A stretch of 64,000 nt of DNA from Phymatolithon calcareum (lineage: Eukaryota; Rhodophyta; Florideophyceae; Hapalidiales). The first letter of the stretch is position 1. Each line of letters begins with the position of its first letter. Positions 39,431 to 49,866 of the stretch are shown here, one piece after another. Location: the NCBI GenBank assembly GCA_977006965.1, contig OZ345378.1, forward strand, positions 806,001-870,000, read 5' to 3'. Below the pieces are notes generated by a model. It saw nothing but the letters and a program-made list of their open reading frames with translations. It was not told the origin of the DNA and did no database searches. A program made the translations under genes and the position numbers.

Positions 39431-39952
39431 ATGTTCGCGTTTACGTTGCAGTCACCTCTACGACCAGTCTTGCACCGCTCGCGCCTATTTTGCTGCGATG
39501 TCTCCAGAAGCACGAAAATACGCACCGGTGTTTCCGTTGCCGTTTTCAATGGCCTGGGGTCTGTTCTTTTGATTCGGCGTGGGAAAGAACCCAACAAGGG
39601 GCGTTGGTCTCTACCCGGAGGTCGCGTACACAAAGGGGAAGATCTCCGTCTAGCGGCTTTGCGAGAGCTGGAGGAGGAGACGGGTGTTTCGTCGAAAAAC
39701 ATCTATATCGCGCCAAGACCTACTGAGAAACTGATTATAAGCGTTAGTGCTGCCCTCCCGACCTATGTCGTCCATGTATTTCCCGCATTGCTAAGCGCAC
39801 CTGTCGAACCAGTTCATGGCGATGATGCAGATGAGGCGCGTTTCTTTTCTGTGGATGATGTTGCGGGTTTGCACGCCACGGAAGGTTTGCTAGATGTTGT
39901 CAAAAGGTCGGCAACTTTTTTGGAACTCGATAGCGGATCTTCTGTCAGGTGA
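39431..39952 (+). CDS. Nudix hydrolase, ADP-ribose/MutT type
   Basis: The product is 173 residues. I start at the ATG at 39431, since the longer frame opens at a TTG. The N-terminus (MFAFTLQSPLRPVLHRSRLF) is basic and may be an organelle leader. The core TGVSVAVFN...VLLIRRGK is followed by the full Nudix box: GGRVHKGEDLRLAALRELEE then ETGV, with all catalytic Glu residues. Such enzymes hydrolyse nucleoside diphosphates linked to another group, and the substrate cannot be told from sequence. The gene is convergent with RPS3. Confidence 0.82.
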   Translation: MFAFTLQSPLRPVLHRSRLFCCDVSRSTKIRTGVSVAVFNGLGSVLLIRRGKEPNKGRWSLPGGRVHKGEDLRLAALRELEEETGVSSKNIYIAPRPTEKLIISVSAALPTYVVHVFPALLSAPVEPVHGDDADEARFFSVDDVAGLHATEGLLDVVKRSATFLELDSGSSVR

Positions 39953-40255
39953 AGGTTTTGGAAGCCCTACGTCTTTGTACACTTGGAGGGAACTATTGCG
40001 AGGGTTGCCGGGAGGTGAAGGAGAGATGATTGTCCAGGCATGTGAGTATATGGTCGATAGCTGTACGCGAAGCCAGTGGCTGACTCTCCGCATCGCCTTA
40101 ACTCAAAAAATGTGTTTGCGAGTGTCTTTACAGAAACTGTTTTCCCCGTTCTTGTCCTTTCTTTATGGTGCCGTCACGCGCGCCGCAGCCTCTATTGTAG
40201 ACAACGTCGTTTATTCTAGCAGATCACAAAAGCGATCGCATCGAAAATAATATTT

Positions 40256-41142
40256 CTACATGACTGGGACGACCGGAGCAGGTGGCGGCGGTGGCACATA
40301 CTCTTCCTTCGGCTCCAAAACGGTGACGACATCCGGCAGTGGCTTCTGGGGGCCAGTCTTTCCAGTGGGGTCATGTGGGAGCATGATCATTACCTTAATT
40401 CCAAGCACACCTTGTCGCAGCAACACATGCCTGTACGCCGTGTCGACGTACTGCTTCACGGGGTGACCGGACGAGATCATCTATAAATCGCGAACCCACA
40501 GAAAATATAAATCGCTTAGTCAGAATTCCAGTAATAAAGCAGAAATTTGCTCGAGTTAGTCAAATATGGATCGCAACGTACGTAGCCATCGGTGAACTTC
40601 ATGGTCTTGGCGCGCTGCGCCCTGAGCTTTCCAGAAACAGAGACGGAGCAACCCTGCAATCACATACATCATCCACAACAGGCCGTCAGACCTTCCGCAA
40701 ACAGAAAAGGGATTTAAATCGCCGGACGCATCGCAATAAAACCTACCTTGGCACCATTCTCCATTACGAAACGGAGGACACCATAGCACGCACGACGGAC
40801 AGCAAGCCCACCAACGAGCTTGTAGCGAAGGCTTTCAGCCTGAGCAATAGCGCATAAACCGCGATTGGCGACCTTCTCGACAAAGAGCTCAACAGAGTTT
40901 TCAGCAAAGTTAAAGCGCTTCTGCACAACAGCAGTGAGCTCGCGAATACGACGACCCTTCTCACCGAGAACGGACTGCGTACGGGTCGCGCGGATGACGA
41001 CCTCAGTCTTGGATGGGGTCACGCGGACTTCGACGCCAGAGTACCCCTCCTCGCACAGTTCGCGGGTGAGAAGCTCGTTGAGCTCGGCGTAGAGAACACC
41101 ATCTGCGACGAACTTCTTCTTCTTAGAGATCTGCGCAGCCAT
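40256..41142 (-). CDS. RPS3: 40S ribosomal protein S3 (uS3), three exons
   Basis: The exons are 41142-40747, 40653-40582 and 40480-40256. The introns are 93 and 101 bp with GTAGGT...TTGCAG and GTACGT...TTATAG ends and CTGAC branch-like sites. The joined product is 230 residues. Exon 1 reads [20 protein letters not shown] and contains the KH domain ([20 protein letters not shown]). Exon 2 is [20 protein letters not shown] then TDGY. Exon 3 has [19 protein letters not shown] and [13 protein letters not shown]. The protein lines the mRNA entry tunnel of the small subunit. The C-terminus is shorter than in animals and ends in a proline-rich tail. Exon boundaries are phase 0 throughout. Confidence 0.93.
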
Positions 41143-41908
41143 GATTGCAACAGTTAAGCAAACGCTGAGAGTTTGGGGGCGCGGCGATGTGAGCAGACAA
41201 TGCGATGGGCTGCGATGCACGACAGGGGGAAATTCGGCCTAGCGAGGATACCGAGTGGGAGACGAATTTCCCCGGACGTCGTCCAGCCCTGCGACGCTGG
41301 TAATTAGGGCAAACGTGCCACGTTTCACACGTGTCATCAATAGTGTACAGCTAATCATTACAGTAAGAGCTAGCTTCCACGTGGCGCTCATGTTGCGGTG
41401 TGCCCACGAAAAGAAGAAGCTTGGCATCGGCAGACCGCCATTAACGCTGTCGCGTTCCATAGCAGACGTCGCACTCTCTTTCCTGTTGGCCACAATCGAT
41501 TATGCATTAGAAATGTATTACTGCTATGAGGCAGTGGTTGACGCGAAAATGAACTGACAACCCACTATGCGGCCTATGTGTGTCCGGCTTGGGTATGGAA
41601 CATTTACTTGCACGACAACTTGCGCCTGACGGTGGTGCAACTATCGATCGAAAGGTAAAATATATGTGCCAATATTCTTCATTAATACGTGGGCCCTGAT
41701 GACGTTCTTTGGCCTATCGCATCGTAAGAGTCGCGGGCGAAAATATTCCAAACCGGATTCAACTTGCTGAAGACAAACCGCCATAGCTTGGAAACTGGAA
41801 GGTATAAAACAGAGAATGCTGCTCCTCAAACACCTTCGACTTCTGCACCGCACCACTCGATCTCTGGCGGCTCAACGAAAACCCATCTGTACGTGCAGCA
41901 GGTAAACA
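41143..41908. other. Divergent promoter region between RPS3 and arginine deiminase
   Basis: No gene is seen. It must contain both promoters. A 70-codon minus frame at 41641-41856 has no features. Confidence 0.45.
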
Positions 41909-43195
41909 ATGACCGGCCAATCGCACGAAAATGATATTGCCGCCATGGTCGTCGTGTGCAAGCCGGCTATATCCAAGGCAATGGGGGCACTACACCCTGC
42001 GGGTGCTCTGTACGAGCGTCCGGTGAATATGAGCCGTGCAATTGAGGCTCACCAAAATTTCGTAAACTTGTTGCGCAGCCGCGGTGTGGTCGTACGTGAC
42101 GTATCTGAGATCCTATGCGATCGAGTGGACAAGTTCGTGGGGGACCGCGTTGAGCTGGAAAAGCTTGCGGCGACACGACTGACGTACGAGTTTCGCTCTT
42201 CGCTGGACTCTTGTGACTCGTGTGACTCTGGTCCCGATGTGCCCCTTCAGAAAGACGAAGAGTTCTGGATCACCGATGAATACAAGCAGCTGGTGATTCA
42301 AGAAATGACTAGTCAGCAGCTAGTCGACACTCTGTTCACAAACCCAACTGTCACGGTATCTCCATCGCAGCGCGATACAGGGCTCACTGCGTCGTACAGG
42401 TTTGAGCCGCTGAGTAACATCATTTTCGTTCGTGATCAGCAGATCACCACTCGCAAGGGTATTGTCATGGCGCGACTACGCTCGCAGCAACGCCGGAAAG
42501 AGGCTGAAATCCTTGAATTCTGCTTTCGCAAAATAGGGCTCAATGTCATCGGTAAAATTCCGGCGCCATGTCACCTAGAAGGCGGCGATTTCTTCCCCGC
42601 CGGCGACGAATTGGTGTTCATTGGACTTGGTCCGCGCTCTACCTGGAGCGCTATCGAATACCTACTCCAGGAAGACCTAGTCGGGACTCATCGAGTTGCC
42701 GTCGTTAGAGACGAACTTGAGCGGCGACAGGAGCGAATGCATCTGGATACTGTGTTCAATATAATCAGTGATAACTGCTGTTTGATGTTGGAAGATATGA
42801 TGGGGGAGGAGAGCTCGACGAAAAGAATGGTTGATGAATATGTCGTTGACGACGCCGAAGCGACGCCTCCGCCTGGGTATTTGAACGGAACATCAAGGCT
42901 CAGGGTCGGCAAGTACCGTTTGAACAGAACGGATGTTGAGTTCAGTGCTTATGTGCGAGACCAGGGTTACTCGATCATTGAAGTGTCTGGGAAAGAGCAG
43001 CTCAATTATGGGTGTAATATTCTCAACTTGGGAGACGGCAATATCATCTCGACGGAGAAGAACACTGCGAGACGAATTGCTGCCTCTCCGCACTTCAAAG
43101 GGACTGTTGAGTATTTGAATTTTGAAGGCGTTTCATGTATGTATGGTGGAGTTCACTGCGCCAGCCAAGTTGTGAAAAGGCGTCCTCGGGTGTAG
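41909..43195 (+). CDS. Arginine deiminase
   Basis: The product is 428 residues, the usual length for this family. It converts arginine to citrulline and ammonia. The guanidino-group-modifying fold is shown by NPTVTVSP, FEPLSNIIFVRDQQ, GKIPAPCHLEGGDFFPAGDE, the His motif MHLDTVF and the C-terminal catalytic Cys region MYGGVHCASQVV. The last differs from the bacterial GGPRC form but keeps the Cys near the end. No leader is evident, so it is probably cytosolic. The gene is intronless and follows RPS3 head to head. Eukaryotic members occur in algae and protists, and a bacterial origin is possible. Confidence 0.87.
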   Translation: MTGQSHENDIAAMVVVCKPAISKAMGALHPAGALYERPVNMSRAIEAHQNFVNLLRSRGVVVRDVSEILCDRVDKFVGDRVELEKLAATRLTYEFRSSLDSCDSCDSGPDVPLQKDEEFWITDEYKQLVIQEMTSQQLVDTLFTNPTVTVSPSQRDTGLTASYRFEPLSNIIFVRDQQITTRKGIVMARLRSQQRRKEAEILEFCFRKIGLNVIGKIPAPCHLEGGDFFPAGDELVFIGLGPRSTWSAIEYLLQEDLVGTHRVAVVRDELERRQERMHLDTVFNIISDNCCLMLEDMMGEESSTKRMVDEYVVDDAEATPPPGYLNGTSRLRVGKYRLNRTDVEFSAYVRDQGYSIIEVSGKEQLNYGCNILNLGDGNIISTEKNTARRIAASPHFKGTVEYLNFEGVSCMYGGVHCASQVVKRRPRV

Positions 43196-43650
43196 TGTTT
43201 GGAACAGTACACTTCTCTTCCTTTGAGGCTCCTCCGTTTGCAGTCAGAGCCAGCTGCTAAGCTGATTTTTCTCAGCAAGGTGTCAAATTTTGTCTGCGTA
43301 GCTCTGTCTGTTGCTCTCTTTACACAGTACTTTTTGCCTTGCATACCCAAATGCAAGATTTAGCAGTTCTAAGAGAAGTCTGCCTTGTGGCGGAGGCAGT
43401 TAGCAAATCTGCGATGTGTTCCTTTATTGGACTCCACCAGATTGACTGTAAGCGATTGTGATGAAGAAATAAAGCCGTGTTTGTACTTCAAATACTGGAG
43501 TATGAGAGATATGTGTTCGACGTGTACGACAACGAGGAGAGCTCTCGGGACGACCGCCGCGGGTTGCCCTTGACGCCTTTGCCCTACAAACGTCAACAAA
43601 TTTCAGAGATTTGAATTTTGCTTGATACGCCGAGCGAAAAGCTGTACAAA
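43196..43650. other. Intergenic between arginine deiminase and EMG1
   Basis: No gene is seen. It contains CAGTAC motifs at about 43205 and 43326. Confidence 0.4.
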
Positions 43651-44775
43651 ATGGGCAGTGATGCTATGAAGGAGGCGAGAGAAAGCTTGAAGAGAAAACG
43701 TGCATCGAAACATGGAAAGAGGAAAAAATCCAAGTATCCTTCAGTGGACGAAAAACTTGCCAGGCTATTGACAGGACAAGAAGAGGACTCATCAGACCAA
43801 ATTCGCGTCTCTGAGATAACGCCTTCTGATGCCAGAGAGTCTGGCAACGATCCGTCTTCTCCGGAGAGCAGAACTGATGATGACGGTGACGATGCTAAGC
43901 AAAACAAACTCGAGGGAAACCAAGAAGATCCGGTCCCTGTAGATTCAGAAAGTGAGTCTGAAGAAGATTCGAGTGCTGACGAAGGCAGTGAAGCTGCACC
44001 TGAAAACGGGCGTATTGCAATTGACACTGCTCGAAACTTGAACAAACTCAATGGAAGTCCTGCCTTGTCCGAAAAGCCTTCAAACTTGAACGTGATTGTG
44101 CTACTTGAAGGTGCTAACCTCGAAACAATCAAAGTGCCAGGGCGCACAACTGGTCTTGCGTTATTGAACAGCGACGACCATCAACACATCCTCAAGAAGA
44201 CGAAGCGGGACGCGAACGACGCGAGGCCTGACATTCTACACCAATGTCTTCTAACCCTCCTGGACAGTCCTCTAAACAAGGCCGGGAAGCTCAAAGTGTA
44301 CGTGCGGTCTGCGAAGAAAGTCTTAATTGAAATCCACCCGCAAACGAGGATTCCCCGAACAATTCGCCGGTTCTATGGACTTATTGTTGAACTTTTGCAA
44401 AAGTTCAAGGTGCGCGGAACATCTGGGTCCTCGCCATTGCTCAAGGTTATCCGAAATCCTATTACGAGCCACTTGCCTGTGGACACACGCAAAATTGTTT
44501 GTACATACAACTGTGAAAATATTGTGGACATTCGGGAACATGCGCAGAAAATGGCAGAACTGGGAGTAACGAACAAGGAAAGCGAGCGTGAAAACGATGC
44601 AGAAAATGAAAGTACGCCCCAAACTGTTATGTACGTCGTCGGCGCAATGGCACACGGAAAGGTAACGGAGGATTGGGCGGAAGAGAACATTTGCATAAGC
44701 GAGTATCCGCTGTCTGCTTCGACGGTGTGCGCCAGAATTACTTATGCCTATGAATGTTTACTGGGAATCCTATAG
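43651..44775 (+). CDS. EMG1: EMG1/NEP1 rRNA N1-pseudouridine methyltransferase
   Basis: The product is 374 residues from the ATG at 43651; the open frame begins at a TTG. The C-terminal about 220 residues match the SPOUT-type EMG1 family: CLLTLLDSPLNKAGKLKVYV, LIEIHPQTRIPRTIRRFYGL, LLKVIRNPITSHLPVDTRK, VVGAMAHGK and ISEYPLSAS. The enzyme methylates a hypermodified pseudouridine of 18S rRNA during small-subunit assembly in the nucleolus. A long N-terminal extension (about 1-145) starts with a Lys/Arg block (KRKRASKHGKRKKSK) and continues as an acidic Ser/Glu/Asp stretch, probably for nucleolar targeting and binding. It ends 62 bp from the convergent Nudix gene. Confidence 0.92.
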   Translation: MGSDAMKEARESLKRKRASKHGKRKKSKYPSVDEKLARLLTGQEEDSSDQIRVSEITPSDARESGNDPSSPESRTDDDGDDAKQNKLEGNQEDPVPVDSESESEEDSSADEGSEAAPENGRIAIDTARNLNKLNGSPALSEKPSNLNVIVLLEGANLETIKVPGRTTGLALLNSDDHQHILKKTKRDANDARPDILHQCLLTLLDSPLNKAGKLKVYVRSAKKVLIEIHPQTRIPRTIRRFYGLIVELLQKFKVRGTSGSSPLLKVIRNPITSHLPVDTRKIVCTYNCENIVDIREHAQKMAELGVTNKESERENDAENESTPQTVMYVVGAMAHGKVTEDWAEENICISEYPLSASTVCARITYAYECLLGIL

Positions 44776-44837
44776 TAGTAGATGTTGCCAAGTTTTGGTC
44801 TTGGATTGTGCTTCAAAATTGCGCCTATCATCAGCAC

Positions 44838-45965
44838 TTACTGCTCCAACGGCTCTGGCTTTGGGAAAGAGCAAATGTCTTCACGTGCCAAATAAGCCTC
44901 AATCATCTGACCTGCAATACCTACGGTAGGCGGAACAAACTTAACTACTTCATCACCGGGTTCCTCTTCCTGATCCTCTTCTTTCAATTTCTCCATTGCA
45001 TCACTTCTTGCCTCAACCATCTTTTCCAAGTCCTCGCGCTTAATCCACAACGCATCCTCCAATTCATGCTTATCCATAGTAATGTCCTCATTGATCGCCT
45101 GCGCCACACAACCTAACATAAGCGTGTACGGAAATGGCCAAGGTTGGCTACCAAAGAATCTTACGGTGCCGATATTAATCCCCACCTCCTCCATCGTCTC
45201 CCTGCGCACAGCGTCATCCACACCTTCCCCATGCTCCATATGGCCAGCCAGACAACTATACATGACGTACAATTTGCTTCGCGGAAAGCGTGCCTGTCGT
45301 CCAAGCAACACTCGCTCGCCCGATGGATCGACGATAAGCATAATGACAGCCGGGTCCACTCTCGGATACCAGGTACCCCTGCAGCGACGCACATCGCCCT
45401 CCCCCTCCCTCCGTTCCGCCGCGTCATCCTGACGTGTCCGCTCCGTGTTACGCACACATCTTCTTCTCGCACCGCCCTGTTCCGACACTGTGCGGTCGCC
45501 ACACACGCCGCAAAAGTGGTGGGTCTCATGGAAGGCGAATAGCGAGCGTGCGTGTGCGGCCAGTGCTAAGGTGGAGCGCGGGAGAATACCGGCGAGAGCG
45601 CGGACGTCTGCGAAGCGATCGGCTGGGAAATTGGTGGTGTCTTCTAGACGAATGGCACAAAATGGTGTGGAACTGGCGTCGGTGCCCAGAAATAACGCTG
45701 GATATGTGACGGTATCTTCAGCGGTTTTCAATTCATCGACGGAATTTGACGAGGTTTCGAGTAGCGAGCGGGCGTCAAAGGAACTGAACCAACGGGGAAG
45801 TTGAAGGCCGTCCGCGGTGAGACAGAGACGGAGACGATTGTCAAAGAGACAGAAGGCAGCGGAGGGATTAAGGAGCATTTGGTCGACATAATCTTGGTCT
45901 ACGCGACCGTTATTGTGACGGTCGTACTCGCCACCGCCGTAGGTTCCTCGTTTAATTTCTGACAT
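44838..45965 (-). CDS. NADH/NAD pyrophosphatase-type Nudix hydrolase (NUDT12/NudC-like)
   Basis: The product is 375 residues. The N-terminal part (AAFCLFDNRLRLCL, FLGTDASSTPFCAI) and the motif HARSLFAFHETHHFCGVCG are typical of the NudC family. A zinc ribbon follows with its third and fourth Cys separated by a charged insert of about 20 residues. The Nudix box GHMEHGEGVDDAVRRETMEE then VGI keeps all catalytic residues, and SQPWPFPYTLM is the NADH-pyrophosphatase signature. These enzymes cleave NADH, and some members remove NAD caps from RNA. It is probably active. It is convergent with EMG1 and a tandem paralogue of the gene at 46880. Confidence 0.88.
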   Translation of the reverse strand: MSEIKRGTYGGGEYDRHNNGRVDQDYVDQMLLNPSAAFCLFDNRLRLCLTADGLQLPRWFSSFDARSLLETSSNSVDELKTAEDTVTYPALFLGTDASSTPFCAIRLEDTTNFPADRFADVRALAGILPRSTLALAAHARSLFAFHETHHFCGVCGDRTVSEQGGARRRCVRNTERTRQDDAAERREGEGDVRRCRGTWYPRVDPAVIMLIVDPSGERVLLGRQARFPRSKLYVMYSCLAGHMEHGEGVDDAVRRETMEEVGINIGTVRFFGSQPWPFPYTLMLGCVAQAINEDITMDKHELEDALWIKREDLEKMVEARSDAMEKLKEEDQEEEPGDEVVKFVPPTVGIAGQMIEAYLAREDICSFPKPEPLEQ

Positions 45966-46879
45966 GGTAAATGAATGAAATATGAATGGGAGGAGACCTG
46001 GTTGGATTGGACTATAACATTGCAGAACTGGTGGGATGAATGTTGATATGCGGATGAGGGCAGACAGGCACGTGCTGAAAGTGGGATGGATGGATGGATT
46101 GATTGAGGACGTGGTGATGTGGGCGTTGAGTGTCCTACCGGCACTTGATTGGCAGTTGTTTTATTGGGGACATAGCCTCGAAGGGTGGAATGTGGGACTT
46201 TTGGTGCACGTGCAGGCAGACGCTGGATATTTGTTATCATTTGAATTCAGTCGAAGATAAAACTGATTTTGATGTCCTGTCCTGCAGGATTGTCCGTTAC
46301 TGTAGTCCCTGCGCTGAGGCTATGGATGTTCATTTTATTGAGAAAAATTTGTGAAATCACTTTTTTCATCATTCAATGTGTCTCACGTAGCGTCTTGAGG
46401 CAGGAGGTACAACAGAAAATACTACTGTACAGTAGCCTCTGAAGCACGTCGATTGCTGTCGCCAGAGTGCAGTGCATTTTTGATGATGCCATCAGGGACT
46501 GCCTTGCAGACAGAACTACGGTAGTCATAGGGAATTGGCATGAACAAATTCATGTTTATAGGAGGAGATGTTTGTTTTTCTTGGTTTGACAGTTCATCCA
46601 CCAAAGGTGTGTCAGTCAATCTCTCGGGTCTAGGGGTAGGCCATCGGGCACGCTCAAACAATGTTCTCCCGGCTTCAGTACTGTACTACTGTACAGAAGC
46701 GTGTATAAACAGACCAAGGACGTTCATCGTTGGCGATAGCGCTGTGTTGCCTTTACAGTGTTTGTCAATAGCACCCGGAATTTATGTTCCCCGTTCATAG
46801 TTATTCATAACGTACGATATAAGCAATGTTAACACATCAGCAGTTAAAAGTAGACTCCACAATACTGACGACGCCCTTC
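45966..46879. other. Intergenic between the two Nudix paralogues
   Basis: No gene is seen. TACTGTACAGTA-type motifs occur at about 46430 and 46680-46697. GATG repeats lie near 46085-46100. Confidence 0.4.
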
Positions 46880-47941
46880 CTACTGAGGAAACTTGCAAAT
46901 ATCATCGCCCTGCACAAACGCCTGAATCAATTGGCCGATAATTCTCGGTGCCGCCGGCACAGAGCGCGGCTCATAATCCCTACTAGAATTCGGCGTACCG
47001 CCCTTCGGTGTACTTCCAGCACTCCCAGCACTCCCAGCACTCCCAGCAACAGTCCATCCATCCGCGTCCCGTTCCTTAAGCGGAGCTTTTCTAGAAACCT
47101 CGAGCCGATTAAGCTCATCAACGGAGAACCATCTCGCATGTTCGATAGTATTATAATCCACCAACAATTCATCTTCCGTCGCTCTCGCCACAAATCCCAT
47201 CATAAGACAATAAGGATAAGGCCATGCATGAGAAGCAAGCCATCGCACCTGTGCAATACCAATTCCGAAATGCTCAAACACCTTTCTCCGCACCGCGTCA
47301 TCCACCCCCTCCCCATACTCCACATGACCACTGATGCATCGGAATTCGCCTCTCTCATAATGCCTCTTTCGTGCCAGTAGCGCCTTGTCCCCCGCACGGT
47401 TGATAATGAGCAGCACTACAATGGGATCCATGCGCGGATGACACAGGCCCCCACATCGTCGCACGGTGCACCGACGTCGCGCCCCGCCGATTTCAGACGC
47501 TGTTGCACCGCCGCACGTGCCGCAAAACCTGTGCGCGGCATGGAAGGCGAACAGAGAGCGCGCATGTCCGGCCACATGCCCCAGACGCGGCAGCGCTTCG
47601 GCGAGATCGACCACGTTTGCGAATGGAGCGTGTGCAAATTCCTCACTGGCGCCGCGAAGATGAAATGCGCAGAACGATGTGCCGTTAGGCGCGGTATTGA
47701 GAAAGAGACGCGGCAGAGCGCGGCGTCCGCCGTCAACTTCAGCGGTCAGTCTGCTTGCCTCCTCGGCGGTGAATAATCTGGGGGATAATGCGTCCGCGCT
47801 TGTGACGAGTACTTGTAGATTCGAGTTGAAGAGCAGATAGCGCGCAGAAGGGGCAGATAGGAGGGACTCTGTGTCCGGACGGGTTTGCTTTGCTCGCCCG
47901 CCGCGACGCGGGCTTGGGTCACACAGGGCGTTGAGAGACAT
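46880..47941 (-). CDS. NudC-like Nudix paralogue with a degenerate Nudix box
   Basis: The product is 353 residues and aligns over most of its length with the neighbouring gene (AARYLLFNSNLQVLV, HARSLFAFHAAHRFCGTCGG, a zinc ribbon ending RRCGGLCHPRMDP). The Nudix box reads GHVEYGEGVDDAVRRKVFEH then FGI. The RE of the consensus is RK and the second EE is EH, so metal-binding Glu residues are lost. The signature SQPWPFP has become SHAWPYP. An AGSAGSAGS repeat (about 47016-47050) lies in the C-terminal part. It is a probable pseudoenzyme from a tandem duplication; the open frame suggests it is still kept. A role as a binding partner or regulator is inference. Confidence 0.82.
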   Translation of the reverse strand: MSLNALCDPSPRRGGRAKQTRPDTESLLSAPSARYLLFNSNLQVLVTSADALSPRLFTAEEASRLTAEVDGGRRALPRLFLNTAPNGTSFCAFHLRGASEEFAHAPFANVVDLAEALPRLGHVAGHARSLFAFHAAHRFCGTCGGATASEIGGARRRCTVRRCGGLCHPRMDPIVVLLIINRAGDKALLARKRHYERGEFRCISGHVEYGEGVDDAVRRKVFEHFGIGIAQVRWLASHAWPYPYCLMMGFVARATEDELLVDYNTIEHARWFSVDELNRLEVSRKAPLKERDADGWTVAGSAGSAGSAGSTPKGGTPNSSRDYEPRSVPAAPRIIGQLIQAFVQGDDICKFPQ

Positions 47942-49209
47942 GGCGAGCGAGCGAGGGGGATGAGGACGAAGAGGCGACGCGGGGAGAAGAGGGACGCAAT
48001 TCTGACAGTTGCTGCTGGATGGACGACGACATGTGAACTACGGTGGAGTTTAGAGTAATGCAGGTTCACGTTCTGTACACGTCTATGCCGAGAATGTGTC
48101 AGACGGTATGGCGTGAGCGATTGTGGCTTAGTGAGTGAGTTGACTGAAGGGTTGCAAATAGCACAGCTGGGCATCACGCTTCTGCATGGGCATAATTCCG
48201 CGTTTTCACTGTGTTTTGAGGGACCAGTATTGCTGTAACATGTGTGCTGAAAATTGCTCTTTTCTACCATCCATCGGGTCAGACTGTAAGAACGATATAC
48301 AGTGCCAAAGGTCGTGCTACTGTATAATGTGAAGGGACGGGTCTTCGATCGAGTGTTCCAAATGAGAAATCCGTTATTTCATGCTTGCTTGCTTGCTTGC
48401 ACTGCCTATTACTTAGGAATGTCACGGTTGCTCGTTCAAAAAAGGTACTGCGAGACTCAGAATGACGCAGATGTTGCCATCAGTGATTGAAGCATACACT
48501 GCGAAGAATGGGACTTTGCAAGTATGGAGAATGAAAGGCTTTGGAGATGGTTAAAACGCTTGCCCAGGGCCGTATCAGCAACTATTCTCTGATTCCTCAC
48601 AGGGGTTTTTGGAATTGCAAGAGTTGTGTTCCAGCCTCTTACTGTGCGAATCGTACGGTACATTCCGCTCCATCGTACAGTACGATGGAGCGGAATATAG
48701 CCTTTGGATGATTTAGTAGCACATGAATTTCGCCCAGTGGTTTGAACAATACTTTTCAAAAAGATAACAAGAAGAAGGAAGAGAGATTGAAGATGAGGAG
48801 ATGGCCGACGGCCGCGAGCAGCCGAACTGGATTTCAAACCCGGGGAATCCCTTCGGAATAGACAACATCATAAACGATTAGATTCTATCAGCGATCGTAA
48901 GAAAAAATCATCCTCCCGCAGCAGGAAACAGGAGCAGATGACGCGAGGATGAATCTTCGAACTTTAATTTGCGCTTCTTGGGCGATCACCATCTCTGGAA
49001 CGGGAAAACCAATTACACTGGAACTGTACGGGACCAGTACCGGTGGGACGAAATCAGTGACGGCCCAAGAAAGGATCGCTTTGTGAATCAGTAGGACTCT
49101 GGGTCCAATCGTGAAGAGGAAGTTGAGGAGCGCATTCACTCTGGAGGATATCAGGGTGATGGGCACTGGCAATTTGCAGTCGGTCATGATATGTACACTG
49201 CGGTGAAGT
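47942..49209. other. Intergenic, no gene recognised
   Basis: Short frames such as 48888-49187 (minus) have no family features. The 35-bp palindrome at 48662-48696 lies here. Confidence 0.4.
48662..48696. repeat. 35-bp perfect palindrome
   Basis: ATTCCGCTCCATCGTAC is followed by one A and then its exact inverse. The design, long arms with a one-base centre, is the same as at 7337-7367. Confidence 0.85.
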
Positions 49210-49866
49210 TTGGCTCTCGGAATTGATACGGGACTTTCTGGAAAATGAAGTAGATCGTGCCGCTTCCAAAGTCAGAGGTATTGCTCGATGCCATGCCAAA
49301 CTCGATTCCAAAATTCCCCGTCGCGCGAGCTCATCAGCTGTCTCATTCTTCGCAATGTCGCAATGATTCGGTATTCAAATACACTCCTTCTTTATTTTAT
49401 CGCAGGATATCTGAGCGACACATAGTGTACGTTACTCAACATCTAGGGAGCCTCTACGATGCTCCTGGACGGGATTTATGTGAACCACGTGTGAAATTGA
49501 CCGTTCCATAAGATTCTGCACCATGTCACCAAACTTTCGCGGTTGCCCGTTGAGCGAGTCTCTGCCGCTACGGCTGTCAGTGAACCATCTGATCGTGCTG
49601 CCGCACGAAAGCTGCAGGGTTGACGCATGCACGACCGCAAATGCCTCCGCGTCGAATGAAGAGCCCACAGCCCCAGCGGCAAGCAATGCTTCCACGACAG
49701 CTTCTTCGCCACGCAGTATCAGAATCCCAGCTCTGTCGCTCTGGAATGGGATGTTACGATACATGTCGAGTGCGTCACCATCTTTACTGAAGCTGAGGTT
49801 TTGATTGTCAGTGGTGAGGGTGACAATGAACGATTGGAACAAGCCGTTGAAGTCAAAGGCGGGCAC
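49210..49866 (-). pseudogene. Decayed RNase H fragment of a LINE-like element
   Basis: The 145-codon frame from 49866 reads DGDALDMYRNIPF, GAVGSSFDAEAFAVVHA and IRWFTDSRS. These match DGDTLDMYRTIPV, EAVGSSFDAEVFAAVHA and VRWFTDSKS of the complete element at 8334. Further on, AIPLTLEAARS (about 49240-49290) matches the same element after a gap with inserted sequence. The frame is broken in several places. It shows that this LINE family has older copies. Confidence 0.8.
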
